Of a stretch of DNA of 64,000 bases, positions 46,001-52,883 are shown piece by piece. The position numbers and the translations under genes are program-made. A model generated the notes under the pieces. It was not told where the DNA came from and searched no databases. It saw only the letters and a list, made by a program, of their open reading frames with translations. The DNA lies in contig JBGSKO010000062.1 of assembly GCA_041741155.1 (NCBI GenBank), forward strand, positions 1 through 64,000. The letters are read 5' to 3'. The stretch is from M3007 sp041741155 (GTDB lineage: Bacteria; Bacteroidota; Bacteroidia; Chitinophagales; Saprospiraceae). Numbering within the stretch: the first letter of the stretch is position 1; the number at the start of each line of letters is the position of its first letter.

Positions 46001-49000
46001 GCCGGAAGCCGTGAGCGTAGCGGATTTTCCAGCGCAAAGGGTAGTAGTTGTAGCTGAGATGGAGGCAGTAGCAGGCAATACCTGAAAGATCGCTCCGTAG
46101 TTGTACACGAGTGGCGCGCCGTTTTTTTGAATATAGAACTGATAACTCCCGGGCGCAAGGCCGGGCGGTATCGTCCAGGAGTACGATCCGGTATTTGAAG
46201 TGTTTGCAGAAACAACTGCGACACTCTGGTTGAGGGTCGTATTGGAAAAAATTATCCGAACATCCCATCCGGGGCAACCACCGCTCCAGGTAATATTTAC
46301 CACATCGCAGGGACGAACAGAAGGTATACTGTAAGTAAAATTCAGAGACAGGTTGGTGTTGTCCACAAGGCCGTCGCAGTTGTTGTCTAGGCCGTCGCAG
46401 ATTTCGAGTTTGTAGCCGTTGTACAATGTGGTTCCCGGGCAGGAAGCGACCACCGCACCCGATATACTAAATGCCATGTTGCCGCCCGGACTGGTTTCAT
46501 CGAATGTAGTACCCACCAGCACATACTGCACCCCGGCGGACAGGCTGACTTGATTGATCAAAGAAGCGGCAGTACCCAGCGTCGGGTGGTCGTTGTTGGA
46601 TGCCGGCAGGTTTACGCCGGGCGTTGCCGGATCGAAGGGGGAAGTGTACAGGTACAAATACCCGTCGAAGCCGCTCCAGTCTGCCTGGATATTGTACAGG
46701 CCCGTGGCCGGCACGGTAAACGTGTACTGGTCGTAGTAATGGTTGGTGCCGGTTCCACTTGGCGCATCGAAAACAGGAGAGCAGGTCGTTGTTTTCCCCG
46801 TTGTGTTACAAAATACCGGGACGGTCGTAAACGAACCCATGTAGTTGGGGCCCGACACAAACCCGTTGGAACAATCTTCAAAAACCCACACATCGTATTT
46901 GGTGCCGGGTGTCAGCCCCGAAACGGAAAGCGGGAAGGCTGGTGCACACGTCAAGGCTGTACCCGTACCCGGCGTCGGGCTGCCGGACGGGTGCGGCAAC
47001 ACCCAGTATTCCATCTTGACCAAGCAACTGCCACCGGGTGTCCACTGCAGGGTAGCGCCGGTGGTGGCGATGTTCGTGACGGTCAGATTGCTCGGGTTGG
47101 GGCATTCGGGTGGTTCTTTTAGTGACCAAGTGAGCGTGAAATTGCCCTGAGAATTATAAACTCCATCCTGAACCCAGTACACTGTTTGAGCGATGCCGGT
47201 ATTGTTTTGCCAAATCTCCGGTTGTGTATAGTTGATTCTGCATGCAATCTGTGTTCCTCCGGGACATGTCGCACCATAGCCCAAACGGTACATGTGATTG
47301 CTATAATTGGCTGTTTGACTAATTTCAAGTTTGTAATTGGGAGGCACGACAATTTTAAAAAACTGATCAGGGGAGACCTCTCCGCAACTTGCGAAATCAT
47401 GACTCATTAGCATCGTGCTGCCCGAATAGGGGCTGGTGAGCAGGGTCAGGTCAATGACATTGGCGCAGACTTCTCCGGGGAAAAACTTGACAGGGCCGGC
47501 GTTGGCGCTGTAATCACCAATCCCGCAAACCCTTCGAATGTATATGTCGTAACTCACTACCGGATTCAACCCGGTCACCGCAATAGGAGAACTCGTGCCG
47601 GGCACAAGTGTGCCGCCAACTCCGGGGCTTGCGCCGGTGCCCGGCGTGAAACCGATCGGGCCGTATTCCACCAGAAAACTGCCCGTGCAGGTTAAGCAGG
47701 TGAAACTCAGCTCGGCGGAAGTCGGCGAGAGTATGGTTCGGGCTACATTCGTCGGAACACTGCACATAGCCGAAAAAGATCCGAGTTTTACCGGAGCAGC
47801 CACGCCGTTGATGCCACAATTTTCACCCACCCATACATCATACGTCGTTCCGGCGGTCAAACCGGTGATGACTATGGGGAACGTCGGGAAACAGCCCAGG
47901 CTGATACCCGTCCCGGCGGCAGGTTGTGTGGACGGGCTTGGCAAAACCCAGTACTCCGTACCATTGGAACAGTTACCACCAGGTGTCCAACTCAGATGCG
48001 CCGTTGTAGCAGTAGCAACATTTATAACCAGATTGGTGGGTTTGGGGCAACTTGACAAGGCCCAAGTGAGCGTGAAATTGCCCTGAGAATTATAAACTCC
48101 ATCCTGAACCCAGTACACTGTTTGAGCGATGCTGGTATTGTTTTGCCAAATCTCCGGTTGTGTATAGTTGATTCTGCATGCAATCTGTGTCCCACCGGGA
48201 CATGTAGCACCATAGCCCAAACGGTACATGTGATTGCTATAATTGGCTGTTTGACTAATTTCTAGTTTGTAATTGGGAGGTACGACAATTTTAAAAAACT
48301 GATCGGGGGAGACCTCTCCGCAACTTGCGAAATCATGGCTCATTAGCATCGTGCTGCCCGAATAAGGACTGTTCAGCAGTGCCAGATCAATGGCATTAGC
48401 ACAGACCTCCCCCTGCAAAAACTTTACAGGCCCGGCATTTGTACTGTATGCCCCGCCTCCACAATCGCGCCGAATGTACATATCGTAACTCACTACCGGA
48501 TTCAGCCCGGTCACCGCAATCGGCGAACTCGTGCCGGATACGAGTGCGCCGCCAACCCCGGGGCTTGCGCCGGTACCCGGTGTGAAACCAATCGGGCCAT
48601 ATTCCACCAAAAAACTGCCGGTACAGCCCGAACAATCAAAATTCAGGCTGGCAGATGTAGCGGAAACGTACGTGCGGGTCAAATTGGCCGGCGCCACGCA
48701 ATCGGTAAACGTAATGCTCCAACTATCCAGGGTGCCGATGTTGTTGTCGGCATCGTCGCAGACTTTCAATCGCCAGTCGCCGTTGGCATTGGTGCCGTTG
48801 AAATACGTCAGGTTGTGCTGGTGCAGGGTGCCCGTGATACACCCCAGGCTGGTGCACCGACCTTCCGGTTTGTACATGCCGGTAAAGGGCGCCGTGCCCA
48901 CCGTGACGGACTGCGCCGCATTGGTTTTGATCACCGTATTGGTGTAATTGTCGCCATTCAGGCCGTTTTGCGTGGAGAGTTCCAACACTTTGCCATCGGG

Positions 49001-49276
49001 AGCCTCCAGATAAATGCGCAGGTCGCCCACCCAGGTGTGGGTGATATTGAAGGTGATGCTTTCAATTTCCTTCGGAACGCCGAGTACGCCGATACCGGCT
49101 ACGGTGAGTGTACCGACTGCGTAATTGGACGAGCCGCAGGCATTGTCGGCGATCGGAATAGCCGGGTGCCCGGAGTTGAAGGGTTGGGCTAACACAGCGG
49201 GACCGGTGCCGAGGAAAACAAGCGCACCAATCCTACACAGGCAGGTTTTCAAATAGCACTGTAGAGCAGACTTCAT
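40022..49276 (-). CDS. Giant 3084-residue modular surface protein with 21 GloVer repeats, T9SS cargo
   Basis: Modules in order: signal peptide (1-30); proprotein-convertase P-like domain (about 38-190, ITHTWVGDLRIYLEAPDGK); two fibronectin-type/ligand modules built on a 312-residue duplication (about 195-725); prepeptidase C-terminal-like domain (about 825-945); a CDGLDNNCDGLVDN calcium-type loop (about 965); an Ig/GPI-anchored-like module; eight Ig/PKD-like units of about 70 residues plus a ninth degenerate one (about 1070-1650); a HYR-like module and seven GloVer repeats (about 1730-2155); a second HYR-like module and fourteen GloVer repeats (about 2168-2975); T9SS type A sorting domain (about 2995-3084, LALFPNPTTGVVYISLGSYA). 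The GloVer core is YGTTxxGGxxxxGTxFRxxPDGTxF. It is expected to be exported and probably adhesive or a stalk; no catalytic site is seen. Confidence 0.93.
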   Translation of the reverse strand: MKSALQCYLKTCLCRIGALVFLGTGPAVLAQPFNSGHPAIPIADNACGSSNYAVGTLTVAGIGVLGVPKEIESITFNITHTWVGDLRIYLEAPDGKVLELSTQNGLNGDNYTNTVIKTNAAQSVTVGTAPFTGMYKPEGRCTSLGCITGTLHQHNLTYFNGTNANGDWRLKVCDDADNNIGTLDSWSITFTDCVAPANLTRTYVSATSASLNFDCSGCTGSFLVEYGPIGFTPGTGASPGVGGALVSGTSSPIAVTGLNPVVSYDMYIRRDCGGGAYSTNAGPVKFLQGEVCANAIDLALLNSPYSGSTMLMSHDFASCGEVSPDQFFKIVVPPNYKLEISQTANYSNHMYRLGYGATCPGGTQIACRINYTQPEIWQNNTSIAQTVYWVQDGVYNSQGNFTLTWALSSCPKPTNLVINVATATTAHLSWTPGGNCSNGTEYWVLPSPSTQPAAGTGISLGCFPTFPIVITGLTAGTTYDVWVGENCGINGVAAPVKLGSFSAMCSVPTNVARTILSPTSAELSFTCLTCTGSFLVEYGPIGFTPGTGASPGVGGTLVPGTSSPIAVTGLNPVVSYDIYIRRVCGIGDYSANAGPVKFFPGEVCANVIDLTLLTSPYSGSTMLMSHDFASCGEVSPDQFFKIVVPPNYKLEISQTANYSNHMYRLGYGATCPGGTQIACRINYTQPEIWQNNTGIAQTVYWVQDGVYNSQGNFTLTWSLKEPPECPNPSNLTVTNIATTGATLQWTPGGSCLVKMEYWVLPHPSGSPTPGTGTALTCAPAFPLSVSGLTPGTKYDVWVFEDCSNGFVSGPNYMGSFTTVPVFCNTTGKTTTCSPVFDAPSGTGTNHYYDQYTFTVPATGLYNIQADWSGFDGYLYLYTSPFDPATPGVNLPASNNDHPTLGTAASLINQVSLSAGVQYVLVGTTFDETSPGGNMAFSISGAVVASCPGTTLYNGYKLEICDGLDNNCDGLVDNTNLSLNFTYSIPSVRPCDVVNITWSGGCPGWDVRIIFSNTTLNQSVAVVSANTSNTGSYSWTIPPGLAPGSYQFYIQKNGAPLVYNYGAIFQVLPATASISATTTTLCAGKSATLTASGGGTYLWSTGGTTAAIQVTPLTTTTYTVSVTNSNGCTNTVSKTITVLPAPVAGISGNLTICQGQSTTLTASGGGTYKWSNFQTNPSITITPTSTTTYSVTVTSANGCTDQKSVTIIVNAKPTATIAGSNPKSICPGTSETLVASGGVSYLWSTGANTASIIVSPSAQTIYTVTVTNSRGCTNTKTVTVSLKSAPTPVIQGPSAICSGQNAILSCSSGSSRVWSTGETGSTIVKMPTATTTYSVTVTHSNGCTSSASKTVVVNPVPTATIQGNLSLCKGKSTTLFVTSGNFYKWSNGAMTPGITVAPLVTTIYRVTVTNNFGCSTTASATVQVNALPIATISGTSPICNGSSTILAAGGGGTYVWSPGGATTSTITAAPTATTTYRVTVTNGAGCTASASKSVIVYQAPPATITGASTICAGGSATLTCSAGSSYQWSTTATTAGISVSPVATTTYTITVTYGNGCTRTASATVTVTPTPTVAITGTTSLCQGQSTTLTASGGGSYLWSTTATTASITVSPAATQTYTVTVTGVGGCTAALPATVTVLPKPNLSVTWFPEICVGQSLDLTTITITDANNTGATLTYHSDSPATPANELPGTTVSPPETYYYYVLATAPGGCTAEKPLRVSVIPEEVSAFCRDITVELNPDGEYQLLPEDVDGGSFFNCGTMSLSVSPDMFNCDNKGDNTVVLTVTGSNGMVATCSAIVTVKDIPARLLGASFGPAQGRLYTVNADGTGFERTHTFDGPTGLLPYSDLTLGSDDFVYGTASEGGTGHGVVFRIAQDGSGFAVLHAFDGILGSQPRAGVIEGSDGFLYGTTYKTSASNNGVVFRVAKDGTGFSVLHVFAGTDGGKVYAGVVEGSDGFLYGNTETGGANGVGVLFRVAKDGTGFSVLHSFVSATGNSPWGSPIEGSDGLLYGTATSGGPDNAGVVFRIAKNGTGYTVLHAFTGTTDGKKPIAGLIEGSDGLLYGAAEQGGSIDNFGVVYRLERDGSGFTVLHTFAESDGGQPRGRLTEGQDGLLYGTTTFFGGLGAGGVYSIAKDGTGYTIVYNHNDSDGLNCQGGVLYIPSPNCPACPKPMAECRDITVTLDLSGEATLEESDVDNGSTAACGLQGMSVSPNMFDCNDLGAQPVTLTVTDVFGRIGECTATVTVIPGGPQFFGTGLGPESGSIFAFSPDGTQFSQLHHFQAPLLAPYAGVVQHSDGYLYGTTYADGGNGHGGLFRVLPDGSNFERLHLFSGSDGTSPYAGLTIRSDGYLYGTTVSGTNNSVIFRIQPDGTDFSVLHTFSDPLTEGATLYAGVTDGGDGYLYGAAYDGGPGYGGTIYRLLPDGTDFQVLKSFSNDLADPGQVGFYPLGSLLLGGDGFLYGTNLYGGSNNYGTIFRISLDGTVFELLHQFDYNLDGATPRSRLTKGSDGRIYGSTTNGGGGGMAGGTIFRLNPDGTGFQLLHDFHVSNFATDGFEPGSALLEGGDGYFYSTTANGGGLTGGTLFRLLPDGTDFSIIRSFDYNQEGQWAYGALITGADGLLYGTLNDNADPGVGSVFRVLPDGTDFEVVYGFNTNPTGNSPKGELAWEGDGFLYGTTTSGGMNGAGSVYRIQPDGSNFDMLYSFASTSGVNPYSGLLPGGDGYLYGTAAAGGAGYGVVYRLLPDGTGYQVLKQFNRTDGAYPGSKLTSGGDGFLYGTTWGGGLNYGTVYRLHPDGTGFQVLHQFNRTQGFYPASSVTFGDDGYVYGTTNYGGSGGGSGYGILYRLHPDGTGFSVVHYFNNAIDNGFQPWAKVFLLGDGYLYGTTQYGGVVSGSGSVYRVLPDGTDFEILHAFDGTDGSTVQAGLVSGGDGYLYGAASQGGAGYGTLFRLHPDGTGFEVLRYLDGSVASNPTANLLFLPGSACRPGSPAIMAAPDRQEPPAKPAETGLALFPNPTTGVVYISLGSYAGQPVSILVQNSLGQSVLERQVSGGASGLERLDLSRFANGMYQVRVWVSGSSEELVWRVVVQRE
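47125..48373. repeat. 936-bp-period duplication inside the giant gene
   Basis: The segments 47125-47437 and 48061-48373 are nearly identical at DNA level, offset by exactly 936 bp (312 codons). Flanking parts of the two units are recognisably related but much more diverged, so similarity is concentrated in a 313-base core. Confidence 0.9.
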
Positions 49277-49423
49277 GGCGAGTACATGAGATTGTTAGGT
49301 GGATGGCAAATACGGCAATACCGCCGCACAAGTACTTCGGGAGTAAAGCGGATTAGTGCGAAGCGAGACTAAAACAGGCCCGATTACAGTAGCAGAATGT
49401 GCAGGAATTGGAGGGTCGAGTAC

Positions 49424-49437
49424 GTGCGCATGCGCAC
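49424..49437. repeat. 14-bp perfect palindrome GTGCGCATGCGCAC
   Basis: A self-complementary 14-mer lies between the divergent giant gene and cysS. Operator-like in form, but no regulator can be tied to it. The remaining 49277-49596 contains only a weak -7-like CTACCTTCG on the minus strand near 49456 and no gene. Confidence 0.6.
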
Positions 49438-49596
49438 CGGCGTAAAATTAATGTCACGAAGGTAGAACGCCACTGGAAATTATACACCCGGGATACGGGA
49501 AAAGTTAAGAATGCGCTTATTGGTGATGCGAAATATATGGGCAGGGTTACTTCCGAACCATCCAGGAATTTTCCAACCCAGTATCGCGTTTTGCCG

Positions 49597-49656
49597 AACC
49601 AGAAACCCTCCAACCAGAAACCTTCCAACCGGAAACCTTCCAACCAGAAACCTTCC
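49597..49656 (+). repeat. 15-bp tandem repeat, four copies, upstream of cysS
   Basis: Four head-to-tail units AACC(A/G)GAAACC(C/T)TCC; units 2 and 4 are identical, units 1 and 3 differ by one base each. A fifth AACC follows. The array ends nine bases before the -7 element, so it occupies the promoter's upstream region. Confidence 0.95.
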
Positions 49657-49665
49657 AACCTTTTT

Positions 49666-49673
49666 TACCTTTG
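49666..49673 (+). promoter_or_regulatory. -7 element TACCTTTG for cysS
   Basis: Exact TAnnTTTG match ending five bases before the ATG at 49679, implying a leaderless message. Confidence 0.8.
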
Positions 49674-49678
49674 CGCCT

Positions 49679-51187
49679 ATGAACACAGAACGCTCCCTCA
49701 AACTTTACAACAGCCTCACCGGCAAAAAGGAAGTTTTCCAGCCCCTGCACGAAGGCCACGTCGGCATGTACGTGTGCGGCCCTACCGTGTACTACGATGT
49801 ACACCTCGGCAATTGCCGCACCTTCGTCAGTTTCGACATTATGTACCGCTTTCTGCGCCACCTCGGGTATCAGGTGCGCTACGTGCGCAACATCACCGAT
49901 GTGGGCCACCTTACCGACGATGGCGAAGACCGCATGGCCAAAGGTGCCCGCGTCGCTCAACTCGAACCGATGGAGGTAGCACAGAAATACACCGTGGGGT
50001 TCCATGAAATAATGCGCATATTCAACACCCTGCCGCCGAGCATCGAGCCGCGCGCTACAGGGCACATCCCGGAGCAGATCGAAATGGTGCAGGACATCCT
50101 CCAGCGCGGCTACGGCTACGAACGCAACGGTTCGGTGTACTTCAATGTGCGCAAATTCGACCAGGAAAACCCAGGCGTGTACGGCCACCTCTCCGGCCGT
50201 GTGCTGGACGACCTGCTCGCCGAAAGCCGCGACAACCTCAAGAGTCAGGACGAAAAGAACGACCCTGCCGACTTCGCGATCTGGATGAAAGCCCGCCCGG
50301 GCGATATCATGGTGTGGAAAAGCCCCTGGTCGGTGGGTTTCCCCGGCTGGCACCTCGAATGCTCGGCCATGAGTACCAAGTATCTCGGCCCAACCTTCGA
50401 CATCCACGGCGGTGGCAACGACCTCAAGTTTCCGCACCACGAAAACGAGATCGCTCAAAACCACGGCGCCTGCGGTTGCGCCCCGGCGCGGTTCTGGCTG
50501 CACACCAATATGCTGCTGCTCGAAGGCAAAAAAATGAGCAAATCGGAGGGCAACTTCATCACGCCCGTGCAGATGTTCACCGGCGACAGCCCCTTCATCA
50601 GCAAGGCATACACCCCTATGGTGTTGCGCTTCTACATGCTCCAGGCGCACTACGGCAGCCAACTCGATATCACCGACGAGGCCCTGCTCGCCGCTGAAAA
50701 AGGCTATCGCAAACTGATGGAGACCAACAAGATTCTCCAGAACCTGCCCGCCGATACCACCACATACGACGGCTCCGAAAGCGATACCGACCGCGCTATT
50801 CTCGCCCTCATTGAGGATGCCTACTCCGGTATGGACGACGATTTCAATACGGCCATTGCACTGGCAAGCCTGAACGAACTGGGCAGTTACGCCCACAAAA
50901 TAGCCAACAACCAACTCGACGCCTCCGAGGTATCTCCTTGGGTGCTTGAGCGCCTGAAAACGGTGTTCAATGCCTTCATTTTTGACATCTTCGGCCTGCT
51001 GGACGAAAGCGGTACTGCCGGCGACGACGGCACCGTGGATGGCTTGATGACCCTCATCCTCGACATCCGCGCCAACGCCCGCACCCAAAAAGACTGGGGC
51101 ACCAGCGACAAAATCCGCGACGGCCTCGCCGCCGTGGGTATTGCGGTGAAGGACGGAAAGGAAGGAACGACGTGGGGGAAGGGATGA
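49679..51187 (+). CDS. cysS: Cysteinyl-tRNA synthetase
   Basis: The enzyme charges tRNA-Cys in the cytoplasm. The 502-residue class I synthetase shows YVCGPTVYYDVHLGNCRT (HIGH-type motif with a zinc cysteine), the zinc ligands in HLECSAMSTKYLG and HGGGNDLKFPHHENE, and the GKKMSKSEGNF loop. The C-terminal DALR-like and anticodon regions are complete. The reading frame is open 56 codons upstream, but these are translated from the 15-bp repeats and the promoter, so the ATG at 49679 is correct. GTTGAG repeats start directly at its stop codon. Confidence 0.98.
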   Translation: MNTERSLKLYNSLTGKKEVFQPLHEGHVGMYVCGPTVYYDVHLGNCRTFVSFDIMYRFLRHLGYQVRYVRNITDVGHLTDDGEDRMAKGARVAQLEPMEVAQKYTVGFHEIMRIFNTLPPSIEPRATGHIPEQIEMVQDILQRGYGYERNGSVYFNVRKFDQENPGVYGHLSGRVLDDLLAESRDNLKSQDEKNDPADFAIWMKARPGDIMVWKSPWSVGFPGWHLECSAMSTKYLGPTFDIHGGGNDLKFPHHENEIAQNHGACGCAPARFWLHTNMLLLEGKKMSKSEGNFITPVQMFTGDSPFISKAYTPMVLRFYMLQAHYGSQLDITDEALLAAEKGYRKLMETNKILQNLPADTTTYDGSESDTDRAILALIEDAYSGMDDDFNTAIALASLNELGSYAHKIANNQLDASEVSPWVLERLKTVFNAFIFDIFGLLDESGTAGDDGTVDGLMTLILDIRANARTQKDWGTSDKIRDGLAAVGIAVKDGKEGTTWGKG

Positions 51188-51223
51188 GTTGAGAGGGTTG
51201 AGAGGGTTGAGAGGGTTGAGAAA
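51188..51223 (+). repeat. GTTGAG repeat cluster F: perfect 9-bp tandem repeat
   Basis: GTTGAGAGG is repeated three times exactly and a fourth unit reads GTTGAGAAA, followed by an A-run. It begins one base after the cysS stop codon and ends 12 bases before the S23-like ATG. Confidence 0.95.
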
Positions 51224-51235
51224 AAAAAGAGAAAT

Positions 51236-51652
51236 ATGGCTTATACCTATGCATTTGAGAAACTAACTGCGTGGCAGATGGCCCGGCAGTTTGCCAAAAA
51301 TTTGTATTTTGGAACACGGCACTTCCCTAAGGAGGAACTGTTTGGGATCACCTCGCAGATTCGGCGGGCCACCATTTCCATCGCCTGTAATCTTGCTGAA
51401 GGTAGCGCGCGCTTTACGGATCGGGAGAAAAGCCGTTTCTATGTGATTGCATACGGCAGTGCCGTAGAAGTTGTTAATTTATTGATAATCAGTTCCGATT
51501 TGGAGTTTTTAGATTCGGAACAGTATGCTGCACTCCGAGGAGAAGTTGAAAAATTGACTTTTCAGATAAACAGACTCGTTCAAAGTCACGGAGGCCCCGC
51601 CAATATGGGCGACGTCCACGAGCCTGATATGCCATACACCCCAACGGAGTAG
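51236..51652 (+). CDS. S23 / four-helix bundle protein (23S rRNA-intervening-sequence type)
   Basis: The 138-residue protein matches the S23 family: FEKLTAWQMARQFAKNLYFG, FPKEELFGITSQIRRATISI, NLAEGSARFTDREKSRFYVI and the SAVEVVNLLI helix. Members form pentameric four-helix bundles; they occur inside 23S rRNA intervening sequences, as stand-alone genes in Bacteroidota, and, in diverged form, as the accessory protein Avd of diversity-generating retroelements. No reverse transcriptase or rRNA is nearby, so this is a stand-alone copy of unknown function. It is bracketed by GTTGAG repeats before and CTCAAC repeats after, which suggests an inserted cassette between cysS and the M28 gene. Confidence 0.93.
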   Translation: MAYTYAFEKLTAWQMARQFAKNLYFGTRHFPKEELFGITSQIRRATISIACNLAEGSARFTDREKSRFYVIAYGSAVEVVNLLIISSDLEFLDSEQYAALRGEVEKLTFQINRLVQSHGGPANMGDVHEPDMPYTPTE

Positions 51653-51654
51653 CC

Positions 51655-51711
51655 TCTCAACCCCCTCAACTTTCAACTCAACCCCCTCAACCATTTCTCA
51701 ACTCCCTCAAC
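51655..51711 (+). repeat. CTCAAC repeat cluster G (leader of the M28 peptidase gene)
   Basis: Six CTCAAC units with short spacers fill the gap between the S23-like stop and the M28 ATG at 51715. Together with cluster F they flank the S23-like gene as inverted repeats. Confidence 0.9.
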
Positions 51712-51714
51712 AAC

Positions 51715-52794
51715 ATGGCAACCAATTTCATTCGCAACAAAAGTTTCTGGATCGTAATGCTGCTCATCGCAGCGTTTGTGCTCCCCTACCTCGGGCGGTT
51801 TATGCCCACCCGCACGACAACCTCCACCAACAGCGACCAGCCGGATACTCCGGCCAAGCCCGCCGTGACCGTGAACGTACCCGCTTTTAGCCCCGACTCG
51901 GCCTATTATTTTGTCGAAAAACAAGTATCATTCGGGCCCCGCGTACCCGGCACACCCGCACACAAAAAATGCGCAGCCTGGTTAGTCGGCGAATTCACGC
52001 GTATGGGCATGACCGTGATAGAGCAAAAATTCACGGCACAGACCTATTTCGGTCCCCGCGAAGCTGTGAACATCATTGCCCAGTACAAACCCGAGTTGAC
52101 GAACCGCGTGCTGCTCTCCGCGCACTGGGATAGCCGACACATCGGCGACAAAGACAGCAAGGACAAGGACAAGCCCATTCTGGGCGCGGACGACGGCGCC
52201 AGCGGTGTAGCGGTGCTGCTCGAAATCGCCCGCATGTTGCAAGCCAACCCGGTTGACCTCGGCGTGGACCTCATCTGCTTCGATGCCGAAGACCTCGGCG
52301 ACGACCGCGGTCAGGAAGTCGGACAGTCCATCATGGCACAAAGCGCGAACGAGGCCAAAACGCTGTCGTGGTGCCTCGGCTCCCAGCACTGGTCGCGCAA
52401 CCTGCACAAACCCGGCTATACCGCCCAGTTCGGCATCCTGCTCGACATGGTGGGCGCGCGCGGCGCCATCTTCCCCAGGGAAGGATATTCCGCCCAAAAA
52501 GCACCACGCGTTCAGGAGCGCATCTGGAACATCGCCTCCGAACTTGGCTACGGTGGCTTTTTTCCCAATCGCGACGGTGGCTACGTCACCGACGACCACG
52601 TCTTCATTATGCGGGGCGCCCGAATCCCCACGGTGGATATCATCAGCATTCCCAACCCGCCCCCCAATTCTTTCGGCGCATACCACCATACCCACAACGA
52701 CAACATGAGCGTCATTGACCGCAACACCCTCGGCATGGTCGGTCAAATCGTAGCCACGGTGCTCTATCGCAACGGGGCCGGCGTTTTTCTGTAA
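51715..52794 (+). CDS. M28 family zinc peptidase (glutaminyl cyclase-like), membrane-anchored
   Basis: The 359-residue protein has an N-terminal membrane anchor (FWIVMLLIAAFVLPYLG). The M28 metal ligands appear in order: SAHWDSRH, GADDGASG, CFDAEDLGDD, LLDMVGARG and HHTHNDNMS. The sequence GPRVPGTPAHKKCAAWLVGE and the overall size match the M28 group that includes glutaminyl-peptide cyclotransferases, so either aminopeptidase or pyroglutamate formation on exported proteins is possible; cyclases of this type are reported in Bacteroidota. It faces the periplasm. Its leader is repeat cluster G. Confidence 0.92.
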   Translation: MATNFIRNKSFWIVMLLIAAFVLPYLGRFMPTRTTTSTNSDQPDTPAKPAVTVNVPAFSPDSAYYFVEKQVSFGPRVPGTPAHKKCAAWLVGEFTRMGMTVIEQKFTAQTYFGPREAVNIIAQYKPELTNRVLLSAHWDSRHIGDKDSKDKDKPILGADDGASGVAVLLEIARMLQANPVDLGVDLICFDAEDLGDDRGQEVGQSIMAQSANEAKTLSWCLGSQHWSRNLHKPGYTAQFGILLDMVGARGAIFPREGYSAQKAPRVQERIWNIASELGYGGFFPNRDGGYVTDDHVFIMRGARIPTVDIISIPNPPPNSFGAYHHTHNDNMSVIDRNTLGMVGQIVATVLYRNGAGVFL

Positions 52795-52812
52795 AAATAA
52801 AAGCGCGAAAGC

Positions 52813-52852
52813 AGGAGGCAAAGGCCCCGTAGGTAAAGGGTCTTTGCTTCCT
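52813..52852. terminator. Hairpin between the M28 and FAH genes
   Basis: AGGAGGCAAAGGCCC (52813-52827) pairs with GGGTCTTTGCTTCCT (52838-52852) at 13 of 15 positions around a ten-base loop. A T-rich but interrupted tract follows, so termination would be weak. It lies just upstream of the FAH gene's -7 element. Confidence 0.5.
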
Positions 52853-52871
52853 TGTCTTTTGCCATTATTTT

Positions 52872-52879
52872 TACTTTTG
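52872..52879 (+). promoter_or_regulatory. -7 element TACTTTTG for the FAH-family gene
   Basis: Exact TAnnTTTG match ending four bases before the ATG at 52884, implying a leaderless message. Confidence 0.75.
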
Positions 52880-52883
52880 CCGC

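Noticed and set aside
44300..46100. Regularly spaced repeats resembling a CRISPR array
   Set aside because: The period of about 210 bases is that of coding Ig-like modules, copies are degenerate and in frame, and no cas gene is present.
49399..49678. Upstream extension of cysS translating the 15-bp repeats
   Set aside because: It would be translated from the promoter region; the synthetase fold begins at the ATG at 49679.
49547..51088. 513-residue minus-strand frame over cysS
   Set aside because: Antisense shadow of a well-supported synthetase gene.
51236..51652. Diversity-generating retroelement accessory gene (Avd)
   Set aside because: The four-helix protein resembles that fold, but there is no reverse transcriptase, template repeat or variable repeat nearby.
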